Assembly (NCBI RefSeq): GCF_025639885.1
Contig: NZ_CP106738.1
Span: 310,001-374,000 of the forward strand
Reading direction: 5' to 3'
Source of the DNA: Roseovarius pelagicus
GTDB taxonomy: Bacteria > Pseudomonadota > Alphaproteobacteria > Rhodobacterales > Rhodobacteraceae
DNA: 64,000 bases
Shown here: in pieces, positions 59,218 to 64,000 of the stretch
How positions within the stretch are numbered: the stretch's first letter is position 1
Layout of the letters: each line of letters begins with the position of its first letter
Notes under the pieces: generated by a model
Databases searched by the model: none
What the model was told of the DNA's origin: nothing
The model's input: the letters and a program-made list of their open reading frames with translations, nothing else
Translations under genes and position numbers: made by a program

Positions 59218-60465
59218 ATGTTACAAAATACAGACGCAGCACAGATCGAAATCAATGGTGATCGCCTGTTCGATACGCTGAACCAATCCGCGCAGATCGG
59301 TCCCGGCCGGGCGGGTGGGCTGCGTCGTCTGGCTCTGTCTGACGCCGACAAGCAGATGCGTGATCTGTTTGTTCGCTGGTGCGAAGATCTTGGCTGTGTT
59401 GTGCGTATAGATCAGGCAGGCAATATGTTTGCCCGGATGGAGGGACGCGAGGATTTGCCGCCGGTCCTGATCGGAAGTCATCTGGACACGCAGATGGCGG
59501 GGGGACGGTTCGACGGTATCCTAGGTGTGTTGACCGGGCTAGAGATCCTGCGCGTGTTGAAAGAGGTGGGAATCACTCCAAAGCGTCCGATCGAGGTGGT
59601 GAACTGGGCCAATGAGGAAGGTGCACGATCTGCGCCCCCGATGACGTCATCCGCCGTTTTTGCCGGGGTCAAGACACTCGACTGGCTCTACGCGCTGAAG
59701 GACGACGACGGGTTAACCTTCGGCGATGAACTGGCGCGGATCGGCTACAAAGGTAAGACACCCGCCGCGGCCTTTCCGATCGACTCCTATTTCGAATTCC
59801 ACATTGAACAGGGGCCCGAACTCCATAACAAAAGCTTGCCATTGGGAGTGGTGGTCGGTGGGTACAAATCCCACGGCATGAACGTGATTTTTCGGGGCGA
59901 AACCGCCCATTCAGGGCCCACGGCGATGGAAAACCGACGTAATGCGCTGGTCGGTGCGGCCAAGTTCATCTCGGCGGTGAATGACATCGGCTGGGCCCAT
60001 GCGCCCATTGGCAAATCGACCGCCAGCCGGATCAGCCTGTGGCCCAACAAAAACGGGATCCTGCCGGATTATGCAGAAACCACCGTGGACATGCGCCACC
60101 GTGACAAGAACGTTACTGATCAGATGGTGGTGCAAGCACGTGAAGCATTGACCGAAGCGGCCCGAGTTGCGCAGGTGGATTATGAAATCGAGGCGGAATG
60201 GACCTTTGGCGATGAGGTTTTCGATCCTGAGTTGATCGAATTGATCTGTGATACAGCGCGCGGGCAGGGCATTGAGCCGTTGAAAATGCGCAGTCAGGCC
60301 GGACATGATGCCTATAACCTGTGCCATGTAGCACCGACCGCGTTGATTTTCTGCCCGTGCATAGATGGGATCACTCACAACGAGGCCGAGAACATCGCGC
60401 GTGAACCGACGGTCCAGGCCGCTACCGTCGTTCTGCAAGCGGTGCTGGCTAGAGCGAACCGTTAG
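59218..60465 (+). CDS. M20-family amidase/carbamoylase (hydantoinase/allantoate amidohydrolase type)
   Basis: The 415-residue metallohydrolase belongs to the N-carbamoyl-L-amino-acid hydrolase / allantoate amidohydrolase / beta-ureidopropionase group. It has IGSHLDTQMAGGRFDGILGVLTGLE (Zn His/Asp), VVNWANEEGARSAPPMTSSAVFAG, FEFHIEQGPEL, GETAHSGPTAMENRRNAL and SQAGHDAYNLCHVAPTALIFCPC. These enzymes cleave C-N bonds in N-carbamoyl or N-acyl amino acids. The residues after EEGAR differ slightly from the usual F-x-P. ATG 59218 has AAGG upstream. The gene is downstream of the peptide ABC set, so the transported compound may be its substrate. Confidence 0.87.
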   Translation: MLQNTDAAQIEINGDRLFDTLNQSAQIGPGRAGGLRRLALSDADKQMRDLFVRWCEDLGCVVRIDQAGNMFARMEGREDLPPVLIGSHLDTQMAGGRFDGILGVLTGLEILRVLKEVGITPKRPIEVVNWANEEGARSAPPMTSSAVFAGVKTLDWLYALKDDDGLTFGDELARIGYKGKTPAAAFPIDSYFEFHIEQGPELHNKSLPLGVVVGGYKSHGMNVIFRGETAHSGPTAMENRRNALVGAAKFISAVNDIGWAHAPIGKSTASRISLWPNKNGILPDYAETTVDMRHRDKNVTDQMVVQAREALTEAARVAQVDYEIEAEWTFGDEVFDPELIELICDTARGQGIEPLKMRSQAGHDAYNLCHVAPTALIFCPCIDGITHNEAENIAREPTVQAATVVLQAVLARANR

Positions 60466-60561
60466 GGCAGCCTCTGGTAGTCCGGCTGACGCGCATCGAT
60501 GATGTGGCTTTCGTCGCAACAGCTTTGTGCTGAAACCGTCATACGGCAATGCGCATAATCA

Positions 60562-60579
60562 GTATTATGTAAATAATAC
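60562..60579. repeat. AT-rich inverted repeat GTATTAT-GTAA-ATAATAC
   Basis: Seven-base arms with a four-base spacer in the 189-base gap between convergent genes. It has no T-run either side. It might be a protein site or a weak terminator. Confidence 0.35.
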
Positions 60580-60654
60580 ATCTTACGATTATCGCCACAA
60601 TATCCATCAAGAAGAATGGGTTACGACCCAATCATAACTTATCACTCCGATCGG

Positions 60655-61341
60655 CTACACCCCCAAGAAACGATCTGCTACGTGGGAGTCCAGCTTGCTA
60701 AATGGTCCTTGCCACACGCTTTCTCCGCGCTCCAGTATCACCGCGCGATCTGCGACGGCGCGCAACTCTCCCAGCGATTTGTCGATGACGAGAATTGCCA
60801 TTTCTGTCTGCGTACGTAGCGCCGACAATGCGGCCCAGATTTCTGCGCGTATCAGCGGGGCCAGACCTTCGGTCGCCTCATCTAGAATCAACATTCGCGG
60901 ATTTGTCATCAACGCGCGGCCAATCGCCAGCATCTGTTGCTCCCCGCCTGACAGCGTTGCCGCGACCTGATCACGGCGCTCTTCAAGCCGCGGAAAAAGC
61001 GAGGAAACACGGGCCAGATCCCAATATCCCGACCGCGCAGCAGCAATCAAATTCTCGCGAACCGTTAGCGGCGCAAAGCAGCGTCGTCCTTCAGGCACGA
61101 GGCCAAGACCCAGCCTCGCGGCTCTGGCGCTACTCAGCGGCCCCAATTCACGCCCCGCAAAGCGCAGCCGGCCGCCTGTCGGCAGCATTCGGCAGATTGC
61201 CTTGACCGTGGTTGATTTTCCCATTCCATTCCGACCCATTAGGGCTAGAACTTCACCCTCGGAAACGGTAAACGACACGTCAAAGAGCGCCTGAGCAGGT
61301 CCATAAGACGCTGTGACATGCTCCAGTTCCAGCAGGCTCAT
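60655..61341 (-). CDS. livF: Branched-chain-type ABC transporter ATPase, LivF-like
   Basis: The 228-residue ATPase has Walker A GRNGMGKSTTVKAI, the Q-loop region GLGLVPEGRRCFAPLTVRENL (the LivF EGR motif), signature LSGGEQQMLAIGRAL and Walker B MLILDEATEGLAP. It partners with LivG in a LivFGHM-type importer. The usual switch His is replaced: VIDKSLGELRAVADRAV shows Asp-Lys where LivF normally has VEQN, a common LivF feature. The gene starts inside the LivG stop (4-base overlap) and is last in a leftward operon. Substrate is unknown: branched-chain amino acids, urea or amides. Confidence 0.92.
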   Translation of the reverse strand: MSLLELEHVTASYGPAQALFDVSFTVSEGEVLALMGRNGMGKSTTVKAICRMLPTGGRLRFAGRELGPLSSARAARLGLGLVPEGRRCFAPLTVRENLIAAARSGYWDLARVSSLFPRLEERRDQVAATLSGGEQQMLAIGRALMTNPRMLILDEATEGLAPLIRAEIWAALSALRTQTEMAILVIDKSLGELRAVADRAVILERGESVWQGPFSKLDSHVADRFLGV

Positions 61342-62087
61342 GCCGTGTCCCCCAGATAGGCCGCGCGAACTTGGGGGTCTGACCGAATTTCAGCAACTGT
61401 ACCAGTCGCGATGATCTGGCCATAGACCAGCACACTGATCCGGTCAGCCAGCGCAAAGACCGCGTCCATGTCATGCTCGACAAGCAGCACAGGTGCCTCA
61501 GCGCGCAAACCATCCAGCAATGTAGTGATCTGCGCGGCGCCTTCCAGCCCCAGCCCGGCCATCGGTTCGTCCATAACGAATGCTTTGGGCGCCAGTGTCA
61601 GCGCAATCGCAATCTCCAACTGACGCCGTTGGCCGTGGGACAGGATTCCGGTCCGGTGCGCCGCGAATTCGGCAAGCCCAACACGCTCTAGCGCCTGCAT
61701 GGCATGGGCACGCAGATCGGAATGTGACAATGCAGGTCGGAAAAACCCGAGCCTCCAACCGGATGCGCCAAAGGCCCCCAGTAATGCGTTCTGCAAAACG
61801 GTGTCTTCCATTGCCAGCGCGGACACCTGAAATGTGCGCGCCATCCCTGCCCGCACCCGCGCTGCAACACCCCAGCCCGTCACATCTTGCCCAGACAGCA
61901 AGACTTGTCCGGTGTCGGGTTGAAGTCCACCGCATATCTGTCCGATAAGAGTAGATTTTCCAGCGCCGTTGGGACCAATTATGGCGTGTATCTCACCCGC
62001 CCGTAGCTCCAACGACACATCGCGGCTTGCCTCGAGCGCACCAAACCGTTTGGACAATCCACGGGTTTCGATCACCGGGTCAGTCAT
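61338..62087 (-). CDS. livG: Branched-chain-type ABC transporter ATPase, LivG-like
   Basis: The 249-residue ATPase has Walker A GPNGAGKSTLIGQICGG, GMARTFQVSALAMEDTVLQN, signature LSHGQRRQLEIAIAL, Walker B AFVMDEPMAGLG and switch His in LLVEHDMDAVFALAD. GQRRQ with His in place of Gly is frequent in LivG-like proteins. It overlaps the LivM gene by 8 bases and LivF by 4. It provides one of the two ATPases of the importer. Confidence 0.92.
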   Translation of the reverse strand: MTDPVIETRGLSKRFGALEASRDVSLELRAGEIHAIIGPNGAGKSTLIGQICGGLQPDTGQVLLSGQDVTGWGVAARVRAGMARTFQVSALAMEDTVLQNALLGAFGASGWRLGFFRPALSHSDLRAHAMQALERVGLAEFAAHRTGILSHGQRRQLEIAIALTLAPKAFVMDEPMAGLGLEGAAQITTLLDGLRAEAPVLLVEHDMDAVFALADRISVLVYGQIIATGTVAEIRSDPQVRAAYLGDTA

Positions 62088-63063
62088 GGGCAGATCTCTG
62101 ACGTGTCGCGATCCCGATCAGACCGCCGGGCGCAAACAACACGACCGACAACAAAAGCAGTCCGAGGTAGATATGCCAGTACTCGCTGAGACCACCCAAC
62201 CAATGCTCGAGCGCGATGAACATCGCGGCCCCGGCCAACGGACCACATAACCGCGCTGTACCACCAAGGATGATGAACACCATGATTTCTCCGGACAATT
62301 GCCAGCTGAACATCGTAGGGCTGACGAACCGGTTAAGGTCAGCAAAGAGCGCACCAGCCAAACCAGTGATCATTCCTGAAAGTATGAACGCAGTAAGCCG
62401 CAGACGAAACGGATTCAGTCCTGCGGCCTGCACCCGCTCGGGGGATTGGCGTGCGGCGTTCAACGCCAGCCCAAAGGGCGCGCGTACCAATGCTGCATGG
62501 AACGCCAGCGCCAGCAGCAACAGCACGAAACAGATGGAAAAGAACTGGATCGGGACAAGCGTATTCAACCCGGGGAACGCGTTGCGAACATAGATGCTCA
62601 GCCCATCTTCGCCACCATATGCGGGCCAAAATATTGAAAAGTAATAAAACATCTGACCAAAGGCGAGCGTGATCATGATAAAATAGACGCCGCCGGTACG
62701 AAGTGACACCAATCCGATCAGCAGTGCGGCAATCCCCGATGCGATTATCGCCGTCAGCCATATCACCGGCATGGATTTGGTGCCTTCGATCACCAGAGGT
62801 CCCAGAGTGAGCGGCTGATAGCTTTGCGCATGGCTGGCAAGGATGCCCATCGCATACCCGCCAATGCCAAAGAAAACCGCATGACCGAGGCTGACCAACC
62901 CGCCCTGCCCCAGCGCGATATTCAGCCCGACACCGGCCAGCGCGAGGATCGCCACCTTAGTCGCCAAGGTGATAGTAAACGGCTCGTCCGCGCTGTAGGC
63001 CCAGAAAACCACCAACAGCAGCCCCCCTAGCAGAGCGGCATTAAAATAGCGTTCAGCGATCAT
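62080..63063 (-). CDS. livM: Branched-chain-type ABC transporter permease, LivM-like
   Basis: The 327-residue permease carries LATKVAILALAGVGLNIALGQGGLVSLGHAVFFGIGGYA, the LivM hallmark. It also has SLRTGGVYFIMITLAFGQMFYYF, NAARQSPERVQAAGLNPFRLRLTAF (ATPase-contact loop) and SGEIMVFIILGGTARLCGPL. About ten hydrophobic segments span the membrane. Its start overlaps the LivH stop by 4 bases. It pairs with LivH. Confidence 0.92.
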   Translation of the reverse strand: MIAERYFNAALLGGLLLVVFWAYSADEPFTITLATKVAILALAGVGLNIALGQGGLVSLGHAVFFGIGGYAMGILASHAQSYQPLTLGPLVIEGTKSMPVIWLTAIIASGIAALLIGLVSLRTGGVYFIMITLAFGQMFYYFSIFWPAYGGEDGLSIYVRNAFPGLNTLVPIQFFSICFVLLLLALAFHAALVRAPFGLALNAARQSPERVQAAGLNPFRLRLTAFILSGMITGLAGALFADLNRFVSPTMFSWQLSGEIMVFIILGGTARLCGPLAGAAMFIALEHWLGGLSEYWHIYLGLLLLSVVLFAPGGLIGIATRQRSAHD

Positions 63064-63980
63064 GCAGCATCACCAAAGAGGCCCTTGGGGCGAAGAAATA
63101 GCACGGCCGCCATTAACAGATAGATCAGCATAGATGCCAGTGCCGATCCCGCCGACGTGGCGCTGGAATTCTCCATGAACGTGGCAAAAAACCGGGGCAA
63201 CAACACACCACCCAGCGTATCGGTCAGCCCCACGAGTATCGCGCCAACCAGCGCCCCTTTGATCGAGCCGATGCCACCGATCACAATGACCACAAACGCA
63301 AGAATCAACACCGGTTCGCCCATACCGACCTGTACTGACTGAATCGTGCCCACCAATGCGCCAGCCAGCCCTGCCAGTGCGGCACCAATCGCAAAGACAA
63401 TCGTGTAAAGCCTTGAAATATCGACACCAAGTGCTGCGATCATTTCACGGTCGGCCTCGCCTGCGCGGATCTGAATGCCCAACCGTGTGCGCGCGATCAT
63501 CAGATATAGCATACCTGCGACCGTCAACCCGATCGCGATCAGCGACAGCCGATATAGTGGGTACTGTATCCCCCCCGGTAACGTGATTGGTCCGGCCAGA
63601 TAGTCGGGAACATTGAGGTAAAGTGGAAAAGAACCGAATATCCAACGAGTGCCTTCAGAGAAAATCAGGATCAGCGCAAAGGTCGCCAACACCTGATCCA
63701 GATGGTCACGCGCATATAGTCGCCGGATCACTAATATCTCAACAATCGCGCCCGCCGCAGCGGCAGCGGCCAGCGACGCGGCCAATGCCAACAGAAACGA
63801 TCCGGTCGCCGCCGCCACGACCGCAGCCGCAAACGCCCCGATCATATAAAGCGACCCATGTGCAAGGTTGATCAGGCCCATCACGCCGAACACCAGCGTC
63901 AGGCCCGATGCCATCAAGAACAGCATCACACCCAGCTGAAGACCGTTCAGCACCTGTTCGGCGAATAAAACAAATGTCAT
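63060..63980 (-). CDS. livH: Branched-chain-type ABC transporter permease, LivH-like
   Basis: The 306-residue permease starts FAEQVLNGLQLGVMLFLMASGLTLVFGVMGLINLAHGSLYMIGAF, the LivH signature. It then has IQIRAGEADREMIAALGVDISRLYTIVFAIGAALAG (ATPase-contact loop) and VLILAFVVIVIGGIGSIKGALVGAILVGLTDTLGG. It is the first in-window gene of the leftward livHMGF operon. ATG 63980 lies 20 bases from the window edge, so the expected binding-protein gene (LivK-like), if present, must be upstream beyond it. Confidence 0.92.
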   Translation of the reverse strand: MTFVLFAEQVLNGLQLGVMLFLMASGLTLVFGVMGLINLAHGSLYMIGAFAAAVVAAATGSFLLALAASLAAAAAAGAIVEILVIRRLYARDHLDQVLATFALILIFSEGTRWIFGSFPLYLNVPDYLAGPITLPGGIQYPLYRLSLIAIGLTVAGMLYLMIARTRLGIQIRAGEADREMIAALGVDISRLYTIVFAIGAALAGLAGALVGTIQSVQVGMGEPVLILAFVVIVIGGIGSIKGALVGAILVGLTDTLGGVLLPRFFATFMENSSATSAGSALASMLIYLLMAAVLFLRPKGLFGDAA

Positions 63981-64000
63981 GGGGAAACCTGATATGTGCC

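Overview
The window is high-GC bacterial chromosome with tightly packed genes. Gene content points to an alphaproteobacterium of the Rhodobacteraceae (Roseobacter group). Indicators are a class II DAHP synthase beside a GlxA/AraC regulator, a PAS_5-type protein, phoR-pstSCAB-phoU-phoB in one run, gcdH with a divergent LysR gene, and many ABC uptake systems. The family assignment is an inference from protein resemblance. I saw no tRNA, rRNA, CRISPR array, insertion sequence or prophage.

Positions 1-28.6 kb are mostly housekeeping. They hold a partial SPFH protein, an MscS channel, tgt, lon, an APH-fold kinase, xseB-ispA-dxs (isoprenoid supply), a secreted sugar dehydrogenase, a GlxA-type regulator, DAHP synthase, a PAS protein, yicC (frameshifted), gmk, a gamma carbonic anhydrase, the phosphate regulon, glutaryl-CoA dehydrogenase with its LysR neighbour, and a MATE exporter (frameshifted). 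Three DnaA-box sequences lie in 36 bases between dxs and the next gene.

Positions 28.7-42.0 kb form a hydroxyproline catabolic cluster. A polar amino-acid ABC transporter imports substrate. 4-Hydroxyproline 2-epimerase, an FAD D-hydroxyproline dehydrogenase, a DHDPS-like deaminase and a 2-oxoglutarate-semialdehyde dehydrogenase would take trans-4-hydroxy-L-proline to 2-oxoglutarate. Aconitase X, an Ldh2-type pyrroline-2-carboxylate reductase and a second proline-racemase homologue would handle 3-hydroxyprolines. Two FadR-type GntR regulators are present, and the motif TGGATA-TTG-TATCCA recurs, with varying quality, at several promoters.

Positions 42.4-53.8 kb are less conventional. A rightward operon encodes an HDAC-family amidohydrolase, a Rossmann oxidoreductase-like protein and a GSA-type class III aminotransferase. 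A leftward five-gene operon encodes a second HDAC-family amidohydrolase, a ThDP enzyme, an M20 deacylase (frameshifted), an APH kinase resembling hydroxylysine kinase, and a PLP enzyme of the phospholyase clade (5-phosphohydroxylysine or phosphoethanolamine phospholyase). An XRE-cupin regulator and a GntR regulator flank it. My main hypothesis is that the 28-53 kb block is an island for the hydroxylated amino acids of collagen (hydroxyproline and hydroxylysine), possibly in acylated form, with gcdH nearby as a possible endpoint of hydroxylysine carbon.

Positions 53.9-64 kb hold a peptide-type ABC transporter, an M20 amidase/carbamoylase-type hydrolase, and a leftward branched-chain-type ABC operon (livHMGF order) whose binding-protein gene is not in the window.

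Three genes (yicC, the MATE gene, the M20 deacylase) each carry a single-base frameshift in otherwise intact reading frames. This suggests either sequencing errors or recent gene decay.
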